DNA of 64,000 nt from Flavobacterium sp. CFS9 (GTDB taxonomy: Bacteria > Bacteroidota > Bacteroidia > Flavobacteriales > Flavobacteriaceae). Location: assembly GCF_041154745.1 (NCBI RefSeq), contig NZ_AP031573.1, forward strand, positions 4,712,001-4,776,000, read 5' to 3'. Every line of letters begins with the position of its first letter. Within the stretch, counting starts at the first letter, position 1. A model generated the notes under the pieces. The model was not told the origin of the DNA and made no database searches. It was given only the letters and a program-made list of their open reading frames with translations. The position numbers and the translations under genes are program-made. This document shows, piece after piece, positions 53,334-63,974 of this stretch.

Positions 53334-56300
53334 AATCCTGTTTTTAATGATTTATCTGCTTGTAAAGTTCCTATAACTCTATTGGTACTAGGCTTAGCTC
53401 TTGTAAGTGCATGTTGCATCCATGCTCTATATTGTGCTTTATTCAGGTTAACATATGTCGCATCTCCCATAACATTTTTCTCATATCCTTTATGAGGTGT
53501 TGTTCCTCTTAATTCTTCTGGTATGAATTTTTTGTTTCTATCATCTTGATATCTATCACTTAAGCCTAGAAGATGTAATGTTTCATGAAATACGGTATTA
53601 TTATCTTTACCACCATCGAATACCGTCCCCGTTTTACCAGTTAAAAACATAAGATTACCCTTTTTATTTCTTTGCTCTCCAGCATTTACATGAGAAATAT
53701 TATCGCTATCTTCTGGAGCAGAATCAAAACTTAATATATTTTCACCACTTTCTAAATTCTTTTCATTTTTACTTTCATCGTATGCATAGGTCATACTAAC
53801 ACCAATAGTTATACCGTCAACAGTTTTAGATTCTAAATTTTTCTTAGCAAATGAATTTAATTCTCCAGCTCTTTTTTTACTTGCTCCCTGTCCTTGAATA
53901 TAAATAGTACCGCTAATATTTATTCCTGTGATATTTCCTTTTTTATCTCTAACTATATCTATGAGATAGTCCTTCCCATCAAAATCAGCATATCCAAGTG
54001 GGTCGTTATTAACATACGCATATGGCGATTCACTAATGAACTTTTCAGCCAATGGGTCAATATTCATCCAGCGACCAAGAGCAGGGTCATAATTTCTCGC
54101 TCCATAGTCGTACATGTTAAGTCCCAGCTCGTCTTGCAATTCTTTTCCGTTGTACTTATACTTATTATTACTAGCTACATAATCATTATACGCCTTATGT
54201 TTTAACCCAAAAGGATAATAATTATTCTCTTCAATAATTTCAAGAACTTGGGTCGCTGGATTTTTAGCATAACTCAATCGTACATTCCCCAAATGATCTT
54301 TATACTGGTAGACATACTTTTTATATATGTCATCATAATACCCTTCTGCTATAGGGAAAAATTGTAAGATTGGCCGCGATGCAACATTCTGACTTCCTCC
54401 TGGCTGCTGTCCTCCTGCCAGACTTGAACGATTTGCTTCTGCCGGTGGATCATTTGGAGCGGGATCCTCACCATCAATAGGAGGATCAGTGTCTCCCGGA
54501 TCTTCAGGTGCCGGACCGCCATTATCATAATAAACATACTGAAAACCAGTAAGATAATTTGTCGTAGTAAAAAAGCCATATTCATCTACTCTTTTTTCTA
54601 ACTTTTGACCCATCGCGTTGTAAATATACTCAATTGTCTGAGTTGTTCCAAATGTAATTTTCTTAGGTAAATTGAGTTGATTGTATTGAATCTCAGTGAT
54701 GCTTTTGTTTTTATCGGTAATCATATTGCCATTGGCATCATAAGTAAAATCATCACCGGTTTTGTTTCCGTCCTTAAAACCTTCGTTGTCATTTCCGGCT
54801 GGACTGTCGGTTACTTTCGTTAACTGATTCGAGTTTTGATCCAAATAACCATAAGTCAAATCATCAATTTGGAAAACTATCGAAGGTGCATCACTAGCCC
54901 CATAACGCTGCAGGGAGGTAATGTTTCCGTTTTTGTCGTAACTCAAACTTTCATTATAGGCGCCCGATGCCGGAATCGCATCATTGGGTTTGCTATAAAT
55001 GGCACTGGTCAAACGGTTCAGATTGTCGTACTGATACCCATAGGAGCGCTTGGTCACATCGGTATTGGTCTTCCAGGTAGTTTCTGAAATATTTCCGTTA
55101 TACAAGGCTTGAACCTGTGAGTTGCCCGGCTGTTTGTCATAATTTATTTTAAAAGCGAACAGATCTTTAGGATCTGTGTCCTGCTGTAGCTCTTCGACAT
55201 TGTTGATTCCGGTAAGCCAGCCTCTAATATTGTAACTGTAATGTACTTTCTGTAAAGGATTTGATGCATTGTTCCCTACATTTTTAACGATCAATTGCCC
55301 CAGATCATCATAACTATTGTTTGCTAAAACTTCAACGGTTCCGCCATTGATCTGATGGGTATGGGTCACTAAGCGGTCCTGAGGTGAATAGGTAAATTCT
55401 TCCCTTACTGTCAGCTCCGTATCTCCAGACGTGCGTTTGTGCTTGGTAATGGTATAAAGCGACTTTCCTGTAAAATCAAGTTTACTATCGGTAGTAGTGT
55501 AACCGCTCAGATGATTCTGAATTCGGGTGCTTATAGCTCGGGCTTTGGTATCGTAAAAGGTGGTAGTGGTTTCTCCTAATGTTTCTGAGGAGGTAGTCAG
55601 GGCTCTTGTCCAGCTTCCGGTCACTAAACCTTTGGTATTATCTAAAACAGCCTGATCTTCGACAGAAGCAGGTCTAACCGGAGCATTAGGATAATCATAG
55701 TCATCGTAATAAGTAACCGTTAAAAGTTTAAAATTTACCGGAGCATTATTATTGCTATAGTATATCGTTATATTGTCGCCTATAGTTCCTATATAGCCTC
55801 TGCTTTCATACAGAACAGTAGCCGTATTCTGTTCATCCTGCAACGATTTTCTATTGGCGGATCCCGGAGGTACACCGCTCCAACCTGTATAAACAGGTCT
55901 GCCAAAACCATCGTATTTGGTAATGAGCCAGCCTTCAGCGGTTTCATCTTTAAAAGGCGAAAAAGCCGGCCCCGTCGCGACGGGACGATCGAGTTTGTCA
56001 TAGACAATATACTCCCATTGTTTTCCGGGTAGTTTTTTTTCCACCAGACGATTGCGATGATCGTATTTGTACTGATAACACAAGCCGTTTAAAACATCAT
56101 TGCTAACAACACCTGTTACTTTTGGCGGCAGTACATAGCTCAGATTGCCATACCTGTCATAAACATAGTAAGTGTCATGTTTATCACCTGAATTGTAAGT
56201 TCTTTTAAGGATGACCTGCCCTTCTTTGTTTTTAAATTCTACTGTGGAGCCTGATGATTCACTTGGATTTGCTGTTGTATTTTCATCATAGGTTATGGTT

Positions 56301-56932
56301 TTATACAATTGATTGGCTGCATAATTGCCCTCATCTGAAAAAGCAGTGCTAAACAGTCCCAATCCCGCATCCCAGGTTGCAGTGGCTGTAAATAATCTTA
56401 CTTCATCAGCAGTGTTGGTCTGATAATCCATTTTGATTTCGTGTCCGCTATCCATAGCCCAAGCATCCCCTGGAGCTGCTTGTCTTAATACTCTGTTCAG
56501 AGGAGAGGCTTCCAGTTTTTTCTGAGAAAATGGATTAGCTGTATTATCATACGTCTGGGTACCGTAAAAACCTGTTAACGCATTGATAGCAACAGCAGGA
56601 TCTATTCGGGTATAATTATCCCCTCCGTTCTGGGAAGCATAAGGCAAATATTCTTTGACTTGTCTTCCAAAAACATCATACTCCACAGGAGTAATGATAT
56701 CTTTTCCACCTTCTCCCTGACCAATAGCAATGGTTTGTACCGGACGTCCGAGTCCGTCAAAATAGGTTATGCTTTGATTTTTCTCGTCTTTGGTCAGCGC
56801 ATTTAGACCTGCAGTCTGAACCGGTTTCTTTGGCGTTACTGTATAAATATAGTTATCATCACTAAAAGTCTGGGCTTTTGCGCCAAAACCGATAAGGAAT
56901 ACTAAAATTAACAGCGGTATATATTTTTTCAT
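53330..56932 (-). CDS. RHS-repeat protein with DUF6443 start and C-terminal zinc-metallopeptidase-like domain
   Basis: The 1200-aa protein starts at MKKYIPLLILVFLIGF (signal peptide; a start at 56950 is also open). The N-terminus has the DUF6443 pattern VTPKKPVQTAGL...SITYFDGLGRPVQTI. RHS/YD repeats follow, with the RHS core signature YPFGLKHKAY, KYNGKELQDELGLNMYDYGA and DPALGRWMNIDPLAE. After this core the sequence changes to a variable tip with VFHETLHLLGLSDRYQD, an HExxHxxGxxD zinc site near residue 1115. This is the layout of a polymorphic toxin. A downstream lipoprotein gene overlaps it by 4 nt. Confidence 0.88.
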   Translation of the reverse strand: MKKYIPLLILVFLIGFGAKAQTFSDDNYIYTVTPKKPVQTAGLNALTKDEKNQSITYFDGLGRPVQTIAIGQGEGGKDIITPVEYDVFGRQVKEYLPYASQNGGDNYTRIDPAVAINALTGFYGTQTYDNTANPFSQKKLEASPLNRVLRQAAPGDAWAMDSGHEIKMDYQTNTADEVRLFTATATWDAGLGLFSTAFSDEGNYAANQLYKTITYDENTTANPSESSGSTVEFKNKEGQVILKRTYNSGDKHDTYYVYDRYGNLSYVLPPKVTGVVSNDVLNGLCYQYKYDHRNRLVEKKLPGKQWEYIVYDKLDRPVATGPAFSPFKDETAEGWLITKYDGFGRPVYTGWSGVPPGSANRKSLQDEQNTATVLYESRGYIGTIGDNITIYYSNNNAPVNFKLLTVTYYDDYDYPNAPVRPASVEDQAVLDNTKGLVTGSWTRALTTSSETLGETTTTFYDTKARAISTRIQNHLSGYTTTDSKLDFTGKSLYTITKHKRTSGDTELTVREEFTYSPQDRLVTHTHQINGGTVEVLANNSYDDLGQLIVKNVGNNASNPLQKVHYSYNIRGWLTGINNVEELQQDTDPKDLFAFKINYDKQPGNSQVQALYNGNISETTWKTNTDVTKRSYGYQYDNLNRLTSAIYSKPNDAIPASGAYNESLSYDKNGNITSLQRYGASDAPSIVFQIDDLTYGYLDQNSNQLTKVTDSPAGNDNEGFKDGNKTGDDFTYDANGNMITDKNKSITEIQYNQLNLPKKITFGTTQTIEYIYNAMGQKLEKRVDEYGFFTTTNYLTGFQYVYYDNGGPAPEDPGDTDPPIDGEDPAPNDPPAEANRSSLAGGQQPGGSQNVASRPILQFFPIAEGYYDDIYKKYVYQYKDHLGNVRLSYAKNPATQVLEIIEENNYYPFGLKHKAYNDYVASNNKYKYNGKELQDELGLNMYDYGARNYDPALGRWMNIDPLAEKFISESPYAYVNNDPLGYADFDGKDYLIDIVRDKKGNITGINISGTIYIQGQGASKKRAGELNSFAKKNLESKTVDGITIGVSMTYAYDESKNEKNLESGENILSFDSAPEDSDNISHVNAGEQRNKKGNLMFLTGKTGTVFDGGKDNNTVFHETLHLLGLSDRYQDDRNKKFIPEELRGTTPHKGYEKNVMGDATYVNLNKAQYRAWMQHALTRAKPSTNRVIGTLQADKSLKTGL

Positions 56933-56980
56933 TAGGTTGTAATTTCTCATTAAAAAATAAATCTAAATATTCACTTTACA

Positions 56981-59900
56981 TTAGTGATTGTCATACGTAC
57001 AGGTTCCATGGGTATTGGCGTAATTCTGACCGTTAGTATTTATATCACTAGACGCCATAAAATTAGCATTCCTCTGGCTCGCAGTAGAGAAGTATGTACC
57101 AAAAGGAACTGTATAGGTTACTGTTGATCCTATAGATCCTGTTCCACAATTGTTTCGGATAAAATCCTCACTTCTTTGTTCATTATAAAAACCACAGACC
57201 CCATTGGCATTGGCATAATTCTGTCCGTTTTGAGCCACATCATTCTGGGCTTTCATATTGGCATCTGCCTGTGATGATTCTGACCAATGAGTACCAGCAG
57301 CCACGGTATAGGTAACAGCCGAACCCCATTGACCTGCGGGACAATTATTTTTTGTAAAAATGCCACTGGTGGCTGTATTGTAAAAACGACAAGTCCCATT
57401 ATTATTGGCATGGGCCTGACCAAATACATCACATCTTTGATTAGCCCTGTAATCTGCATCAAACTGCGACTCTCTCGATGTAATTCGTCCCGCCGGAAGT
57501 GAATAATCTGAAGAAGACCCCACGCTGCCTGCAGGGCAATCGTCTTTAGTATATGATTTAGTAATGGCTGCACTGTAAAAGGTGCAATACCCTTTAGCAT
57601 TAGCATTGGCCAGTCCATTATTGTTAACATCCTGTTGTGCCAAATCATCTGCAGCTGCCTGTGACTCTCTCGAGAAGTGTCTTCCAGCAGGAACGATGTA
57701 GATCTCTGTTGAACCCTCTCCACCCGGCGGACAATTATTTTTGGTGAAGGAACCGCTTTTTTCAGTATTGGCGAAAGTACAATACCCATTAGTATTGGCA
57801 TTGGTCCTACCATTTGCATTAAATAAAGTCAATCCTTTTGAATCAGCATGAGCTTGTGAATCTGTTGAAGTTTCGGCACCTGCGATCTGACTAAAAAATA
57901 CGCTTGATCCTACTCCACCGGGAGCACAATTATCCTTAGTAAAGGAACCGCTAAAGGCGATACTGCTGAATGTACAATACCCATTCGTATTAGCATAAAC
58001 CTCACCTTTTGCGTTGAATAAAGCCAATCCTTTTGCATCTGCATCAGCTTGTGAAACTGTTGAAGTTTTAGCACCTTCAACCTGACTATAGGGTACACTT
58101 GATCCTACTCCACCGGTATCACAATTAATTCTGGTAAATGAACCGCTTAAAGCAATACTTCTGTACGTACACTCTCCTTTACTATTGGCATTGATCTGAC
58201 CGTTTGTATTGAATAAGGCTAGTCCTTTTGAATCGGCATGAGCCTGAGAAATATCTGAAGTCTCCGCTCCTGCCACCTGACTAAAAGGTACAGTTGATCC
58301 TACTCCACCCGCATCACAATTATCTTTGGTAAAGGATCCGCTTAGAGCAATACTTTTAAATGTACAATATCCTTTAGCATTGGCATTGATCTGACCGTTT
58401 GTATTGAATAAGCCTAGTCCTTTTGAATCGGCATGGGCCTGAGAAATTGTTGAGGTTTCGGCGCCTTCAGCCTGACTAAAAAACACATCTGATCCTATAC
58501 CAGCACCGGCGCAATTAGTTTTTCTGAACAAACCGCTTCGGGCAATACTTCTATACGTGCACTCTCCTTTGCTATTAGCATTGGCCTGTCCGTTAGCTCT
58601 TATATCAGCCAGCGCTTTTCCATTGGCCTCTTCCTGTGAAATTGTTGAAGTATATACTCCCGCAGATACTACATATTCTATTGGTGAACTACTACCTCCA
58701 ACTGGACAGTCATTTTTTGTAAATACCTGACTCTGTCTTGTGTTTTCATAGATAATCTGCCCTTTATAGTTATAACGATACACTTGTAAAATGCTTTTAT
58801 CCTTATCCCTGACCGATTTTAATCTGTTAAGCTCATCATACTCATAATAACTTACCAATCCCTTTGGATCGGTCATGCTGCTTATTCCTATTAAAGGTAT
58901 ATAAGTGTAGGTCGTTACCATACTATTGTCCAGTGCCGAATCATTACGCAATGCACTTAGTGCTGTTATTAAAGAAGCTTCATTTCCTGTCTTAGAGGAT
59001 GCATTTTCTATGGCTGTAATTAAATTGGCAGGAATGACAACAGGTTTGACACTCTCTATTTTTGCCACCACCTGGCTTCTGTTATACCCCCATACTACCG
59101 TTATATTGGCATCTGTCGTCATCAAAGCGGGAGTCGCGTTGTCTGTAGTTACGGACCCTATAAAATTCACATTTCCACTTAAGTCATAACCATAAAATTT
59201 TCTCTTTTCTACAGGATTGACGTTGATCCCTTTTGAAAAAGATACAGGCTTAAATAAATTACTTAAAACTGACTTAAATTCATATTTATAAGAGTCGCTT
59301 ACTTCTCCGTTTTTCTTGTTTATGATTTGTACTACCGGTGAAACAAAATTTTTATTGACCATAGCCTGAGCAACAGCATCAGTAAAATCATATGGATAGA
59401 AGATTTCATTTACTACTTTAGTCTTAGTATCATATGTAGTAGTGACCTTTTTTTGTTTGTAATGGTCATTATACTCTATTTCAACCGTTCGGTCTACAGG
59501 TTCCTCTTTGAAATATTCTGTCGTTTTTTTGTTATAGATGAATTTATCACTATCAAACTCTTTATAAACATTAAAATAATAAAAGTCTTTAACGGTATTG
59601 AGTGGACCTATCTCCTGTGCAAAGCTCCTTACAACCTTATAATCGATTTTTAAACTTTTAGGATAATTAGGATTGTTTATAATGGTCATTGGCACATGGT
59701 CTGAATCGTCGGTATCAAAATAGAGATTGGTTTCTTCAGAAAGTTTTTTACCAACTGTATTAACCTTATTATTAGAATAAATTAATTTACTTTTTTCAGA
59801 ACCCACAGACAAATCCTGTCCTGCCGGCTGAGAGGGAAAAGTAGCCAATGTTAAGGACGGTTTATTAAATTGTGTCATTTTGTAACCTTCGGGATACACC

Positions 59901-62161
59901 ATTTTCTTAACTCCATACTTTTCCGATCCAGGTAAATAGGTATAGGAAACAGTATTGTTTGCAGATGATCCGAAATTGCCACCGCAATTGCCGCATAAAA
60001 ACTTTTCAGATACCAAAATTTCGCTTCTGAGTACGCACTCTTTTACGGCAAGGTATCCCACCGGAGAGCTGTTATTCATTCCAAGATTATACGGCTTTGA
60101 ACTTATATTTAAAACATTGTAGTCATGAGGTATAACAGCGTATGGAAGTTGATGACCAGATCCATTGACTACTGTTTCTTTTGATAAATAATTACTATAT
60201 AAATCAACACTTCCGTTGAACTGAATTCCACTGCCAAATCCGGAAGCATCTGTGTAATCATAGTATTTTGTTATGGATTCACCAATTGCTGGGTGATCTG
60301 TTGTTGAATTCACTCTTATTCCTCCTACAGGAACAGTACCACCATCGCTGGTATGCTGTGCAGCGGCAGCATCAAAAAAAGCTAAATCTATTTGAGCCTC
60401 CAGATTTTGTGTTCTGTTGTAATCTGTTCGAATTTTAAATTCATAGGTACCTGCCGGAATAATAAACTTACCACTACTGTCCTTAGTTATCGCGCAATTA
60501 TTAAAGCTTGAACAATTGCTGTCAATTTGTGCCATTTCGCTTAATTGCAAAGATATTTTAGGAATATCTATTCCATCCTGCGCGCGCGCTCTGGGAACTA
60601 ATGTATAATAAGGTGTAGTGGGGTCAAAACCTACCGGGGAATCTCCGGAAATCCGACGAATGTTCATATCGATAAAATTTACATTACCAATATAATGACT
60701 TAAGGTTGCCACAACATCACTATCAAAGGTTTTAGTAAAAACACTTTCTTTAACAGGATTGGCATTTTCTGAAAAATCGGATTTAAATTTTAGCTGAATA
60801 CCAACATTGGGCTCGTTATTGGAACTACCATTTTTAACAGCCAAATTTTGTTCGTATTTTATCTCTGTTTTTCCTCCTGTTGCATAATAAATCGTTTTTA
60901 AGGCTCCTTTTTGAGTTTCGAAAAAATTGGGTTTCTTATCGGCATTATAATTAGTTCCTTCCACTAAAAAAGGAGTAGTGTTATTTGTTCCGTTGGAAAA
61001 TCCCCAATAATCCAGATTGTTAGGATAATCGTAAACAGAATTGGCAAAATCCGGTAAATCTGCATCATAGTAGTCAAAACCATAGAAGAATATGTTATTT
61101 TTAATGATATTGTCCAGTACATTTCTCCTGCCTGAATAACTAAAACTATAAGAGCTTACCGTTTTATCATTCATATCTTTAACAATGATCTTATTGTAAA
61201 CTTCATAATTGTTCAATTTTATATAATTGAAACTAATCTTGAAATTTTTAGAGTCGATCGATTTTAAAATCTTCCTTTTTATAATATCATTTGTACATCC
61301 CTGATTGATTACATCTCCCACACCAGAGGCATTATGTCTTATTTGAAGACTTGCATAAAAATTGTAGGTCTTAAAGTCATTGTCATCGTAAACAAAGTTG
61401 ATTTGTTCGCCATTGTTTACAATAATCTTTGATAATTGCCAGCTCGAAGTATAAGTCGGAAAACCTTCCTCAAAAAAAGAACTGTATCCCTGAAAAGGGG
61501 TATTGATCTCCTTCTGTTCAAAAAAATACTGATTTGCACTGGCATCTGTTAAAATGAAGCCTTCAATAATTTCATTGTTGTTTCCATTTCTTAGTATCTG
61601 AATTTTATTTTCATGTTTGGATAAAAAAGCCGGGGTTCCGTCTGTGCCAATTTTAAAAGAAAAACGAATCCCGTTTACACTTACGTTGTATTTATCTGCC
61701 TCACCATCATAGAATCCGGAAGCCAGTTTATTAGCATCATTATCTGTAATGGTACCACTAGTAGCAATATAGTTGTTTACAATTCCTTTAACAGCTGCAT
61801 TATTAAATCCTCTTGGGTGTTCGTCCGGTAAACCTCTTACTTCTCTGCTCACGACACCTCCCACACTTAATTGCCACCCCAATCCCATTATCGATGGTGT
61901 TTCTTCTAATCGGTTTCCGCTATAATTGTAGCTCAATTGAATGGGCAGACTAAGTTCTCCTACATTTCCGGTAAAAAGTTCAATATTCTTTTCTAATCTT
62001 CCATAAAATAGATTTACAGGAATCTCTCCAAAAGTTCCCAATCGTGCCGCTTCAGGAGAAACCGGAAAGGTTAACAAATCAGGATTTAAAGTACTTTGCT
62101 GACTAAAGGCAGCATTCCAAAAAACAAAAATTAATAAAAATCGGGATATTATATTCTTCAT
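56981..62161 (-). CDS. Large RHS/SpvB-like secreted protein with nine DUF5977 repeats
   Basis: The 1726-aa protein has a signal peptide (MKNIISRFLLIFVFWNAAFS). The first 1100 residues are beta-rich and resemble the N-terminal parts of RHS/SpvB-type proteins (LPIQLSYNYSGNRLEE, MGLGWQLSVGGVVSRE), with YD-like motifs such as YYEYDELNRLKSVRDKD. From about 1145 nine repeats of about 65 residues follow, each with a Cys near the start (K-x-N-C) and another near the end (GYCTF). It has no toxin tip. It is 30-50 bp upstream of the RHS gene, so the two are co-transcribed and may act together at the cell surface. Confidence 0.8.
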   Translation of the reverse strand: MKNIISRFLLIFVFWNAAFSQQSTLNPDLLTFPVSPEAARLGTFGEIPVNLFYGRLEKNIELFTGNVGELSLPIQLSYNYSGNRLEETPSIMGLGWQLSVGGVVSREVRGLPDEHPRGFNNAAVKGIVNNYIATSGTITDNDANKLASGFYDGEADKYNVSVNGIRFSFKIGTDGTPAFLSKHENKIQILRNGNNNEIIEGFILTDASANQYFFEQKEINTPFQGYSSFFEEGFPTYTSSWQLSKIIVNNGEQINFVYDDNDFKTYNFYASLQIRHNASGVGDVINQGCTNDIIKRKILKSIDSKNFKISFNYIKLNNYEVYNKIIVKDMNDKTVSSYSFSYSGRRNVLDNIIKNNIFFYGFDYYDADLPDFANSVYDYPNNLDYWGFSNGTNNTTPFLVEGTNYNADKKPNFFETQKGALKTIYYATGGKTEIKYEQNLAVKNGSSNNEPNVGIQLKFKSDFSENANPVKESVFTKTFDSDVVATLSHYIGNVNFIDMNIRRISGDSPVGFDPTTPYYTLVPRARAQDGIDIPKISLQLSEMAQIDSNCSSFNNCAITKDSSGKFIIPAGTYEFKIRTDYNRTQNLEAQIDLAFFDAAAAQHTSDGGTVPVGGIRVNSTTDHPAIGESITKYYDYTDASGFGSGIQFNGSVDLYSNYLSKETVVNGSGHQLPYAVIPHDYNVLNISSKPYNLGMNNSSPVGYLAVKECVLRSEILVSEKFLCGNCGGNFGSSANNTVSYTYLPGSEKYGVKKMVYPEGYKMTQFNKPSLTLATFPSQPAGQDLSVGSEKSKLIYSNNKVNTVGKKLSEETNLYFDTDDSDHVPMTIINNPNYPKSLKIDYKVVRSFAQEIGPLNTVKDFYYFNVYKEFDSDKFIYNKKTTEYFKEEPVDRTVEIEYNDHYKQKKVTTTYDTKTKVVNEIFYPYDFTDAVAQAMVNKNFVSPVVQIINKKNGEVSDSYKYEFKSVLSNLFKPVSFSKGINVNPVEKRKFYGYDLSGNVNFIGSVTTDNATPALMTTDANITVVWGYNRSQVVAKIESVKPVVIPANLITAIENASSKTGNEASLITALSALRNDSALDNSMVTTYTYIPLIGISSMTDPKGLVSYYEYDELNRLKSVRDKDKSILQVYRYNYKGQIIYENTRQSQVFTKNDCPVGGSSSPIEYVVSAGVYTSTISQEEANGKALADIRANGQANANSKGECTYRSIARSGLFRKTNCAGAGIGSDVFFSQAEGAETSTISQAHADSKGLGLFNTNGQINANAKGYCTFKSIALSGSFTKDNCDAGGVGSTVPFSQVAGAETSDISQAHADSKGLALFNTNGQINANSKGECTYRSIALSGSFTRINCDTGGVGSSVPYSQVEGAKTSTVSQADADAKGLALFNAKGEVYANTNGYCTFSSIAFSGSFTKDNCAPGGVGSSVFFSQIAGAETSTDSQAHADSKGLTLFNANGRTNANTNGYCTFANTEKSGSFTKNNCPPGGEGSTEIYIVPAGRHFSRESQAAADDLAQQDVNNNGLANANAKGYCTFYSAAITKSYTKDDCPAGSVGSSSDYSLPAGRITSRESQFDADYRANQRCDVFGQAHANNNGTCRFYNTATSGIFTKNNCPAGQWGSAVTYTVAAGTHWSESSQADANMKAQNDVAQNGQNYANANGVCGFYNEQRSEDFIRNNCGTGSIGSTVTYTVPFGTYFSTASQRNANFMASSDINTNGQNYANTHGTCTYDNH
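56984..58725 (-). repeat. Nine tandem 195-bp repeats encoding DUF5977 domains
   Basis: Nine units of about 65 codons lie in tandem at the 3' end of the 1726-aa gene. Units 2-5 are very alike (for example SGSFTKDNC, SQAHADSKGL, ANTNGYCTF), while units 6-9 and the first differ more. The array is therefore prone to recent duplication or gene conversion. Confidence 0.85.
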
Positions 62162-62217
62162 ATTTTTAAACTATTAAACTGACACTCGCAGTTAAACAAA
62201 TTATTTCCTCGTATTTT

Positions 62218-63882
62218 CTAATGAACAGATTTAATCACTTTAACAGATTCTGTCTTAACATCTGTTCTCACTTTGATGATATAGATTCCTTCTGAGTATC
62301 CGCTCAAATTAACCGGTACGGTTCTGCTATTGATGTCAAATTCTTGTAAGGTACGTCCGGTAATGTCGATCACAGTGGCTGTACCTTCTTTAAAATCATA
62401 CCCTATAATCACATTGGTATAAGTGGATGCAGGATTCGGAATGGCTTCGATACTGGACTTTACTTTATCCACTTTGGTTTTGTCTTTGAGTTTCACCACC
62501 CAAAAATCATTGCCTCCCATACTGCCGTTTTTATCTCTCGACGCAGCCGAATTGGAGGTTCCTGCCATCAGATACCCTCCATCTCTGGTTTCGATTAACT
62601 TTCTGAGGATATCTTCTCCGGCACTGCCTACCGTTTTGTTCCAGATTTCTTCTCCTTTATCGTCAATTTTCATCGCGATATAATCGTTAATTCCTTCCTT
62701 TTCTTTGCTGACGGAGTTAAGCGCTTTGGCAACGATCCCTTCACGCGGGCGTCTGCTTTCACTTTGCGCATAACCACCTATGAGATAACTTTGATCTTTA
62801 TTTTCTACCAGAGAGGTCAGGATGTCTGTTTTTCCAAAGTCATACGTTTTGCTCCATACCACCCCTCCGTCTTTATCGAGTTTGAGTATCCAGTAATCGG
62901 TTCCGTTTCCGACTATACCGCCTATGGTGGTCAGAGCATTTTTACTGTTGGAATTTCCGCCTGCAATATAACCGCCATCAGCTGTCTGGTGAATAACATA
63001 AGGCTGATCGTCTCCTTCGGCTCCATAAGTACTTTGCCATTGAATTTCACCTGTATCCTTTATTTTAAGAACCCAAAAATCTCCTACTCCTTTATTGTTC
63101 GCAGTTTTATCACCTGAAATGGGCGAATTGGAATAACCTGCCAGTATGTATCCGTTATCTGTAGTTTGTTCCATACTCCTCAGTACATCGGTATAGGCTC
63201 CTCCGTAAGTCTTTTGCCATTCCACATCACCCTGTTTGTCCAGTTTAACAATCCAGTAGTCCATGTTACCACGGCATTTCTCTGATTTGTTAAACTGATC
63301 TGCTTTTTTGGTCGCCTGAGGAGTTCCGTTTGTTCCGGTAAGTACATTCCCTGAATAATCAGAACTCGAAGAGCCTCCTAACATATAACCTCCGTCTTTG
63401 GTTTGAAAAGCACACAAGAGTTCGTCTTTTCCTTTACCGCCAATGGTTCGTTGCCATTGTTCGCTGCCTGAAGCATCTAATTTGATGACCCAAAAGTCAG
63501 TAAGTCCTTTGCATTTTTCATTCTTTTGAAAACCTCTCCCCGAATCTGAAGTTCCTGCCAGGATAAAACCTCCGTCTCTGGTGTTTTTAATGCTCTGCAG
63601 CAAATCAAATCCGCTTCCGCCTATGCTTTTTTGCCAGACCAGATCTCCTTTTTCACTCATTTTCCAGATCCAGTAATCCAGATCCCCATGATTATCATCG
63701 TCTTTATTTCCGGTTTTATTTGACAAAGAGCTGCCCGTGAGAATAAATCCGTAATCGGCCGTAGGCTGGGCATCAAACAAATAATCAGCATGCTGCCCCC
63801 CATATGATTTTTCCCAGAGAATGTCCTGAGAATAGATAAAAAAAGGTAAAATAAAAAAGAGCAACAAGTAACATTTTTTCAT
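62218..63882 (-). CDS. T9SS type A sorting-domain protein with beta-propeller-like repeats
   Basis: The 554-aa protein starts at MKKCYLLLFFILPFFIYSQ; ATGs at 63963 and 63894 are also in frame, but this one begins the signal peptide. At least seven repeats of about 60 residues have the form W-Q-K-T-x-G-G...DGGYILAGxSxS, a secreted propeller-like array. The C-terminus (PNPASTYTNVIIGYDFKEGT...DITGRTLQEFDI...YIIKVRTD) is a type A sorting domain for export by the type IX system. It is first in the operon with the two RHS-type genes. Confidence 0.88.
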   Translation of the reverse strand: MKKCYLLLFFILPFFIYSQDILWEKSYGGQHADYLFDAQPTADYGFILTGSSLSNKTGNKDDDNHGDLDYWIWKMSEKGDLVWQKSIGGSGFDLLQSIKNTRDGGFILAGTSDSGRGFQKNEKCKGLTDFWVIKLDASGSEQWQRTIGGKGKDELLCAFQTKDGGYMLGGSSSSDYSGNVLTGTNGTPQATKKADQFNKSEKCRGNMDYWIVKLDKQGDVEWQKTYGGAYTDVLRSMEQTTDNGYILAGYSNSPISGDKTANNKGVGDFWVLKIKDTGEIQWQSTYGAEGDDQPYVIHQTADGGYIAGGNSNSKNALTTIGGIVGNGTDYWILKLDKDGGVVWSKTYDFGKTDILTSLVENKDQSYLIGGYAQSESRRPREGIVAKALNSVSKEKEGINDYIAMKIDDKGEEIWNKTVGSAGEDILRKLIETRDGGYLMAGTSNSAASRDKNGSMGGNDFWVVKLKDKTKVDKVKSSIEAIPNPASTYTNVIIGYDFKEGTATVIDITGRTLQEFDINSRTVPVNLSGYSEGIYIIKVRTDVKTESVKVIKSVH

Positions 63883-63974
63883 AAGCATAATCATTTCATT
63901 TTTTTTGCGCGCAAAACTATGAGATTGAACTCCCATGTCCTTACGTGTTTCCGTATTAGCCATGCTTTTATCTA

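Noticed and set aside
53894..54205. Plus-strand frames inside the RHS and DUF5977 genes
   Set aside because: These lie opposite clearly coding repeat sequence and have no protein-family pattern.
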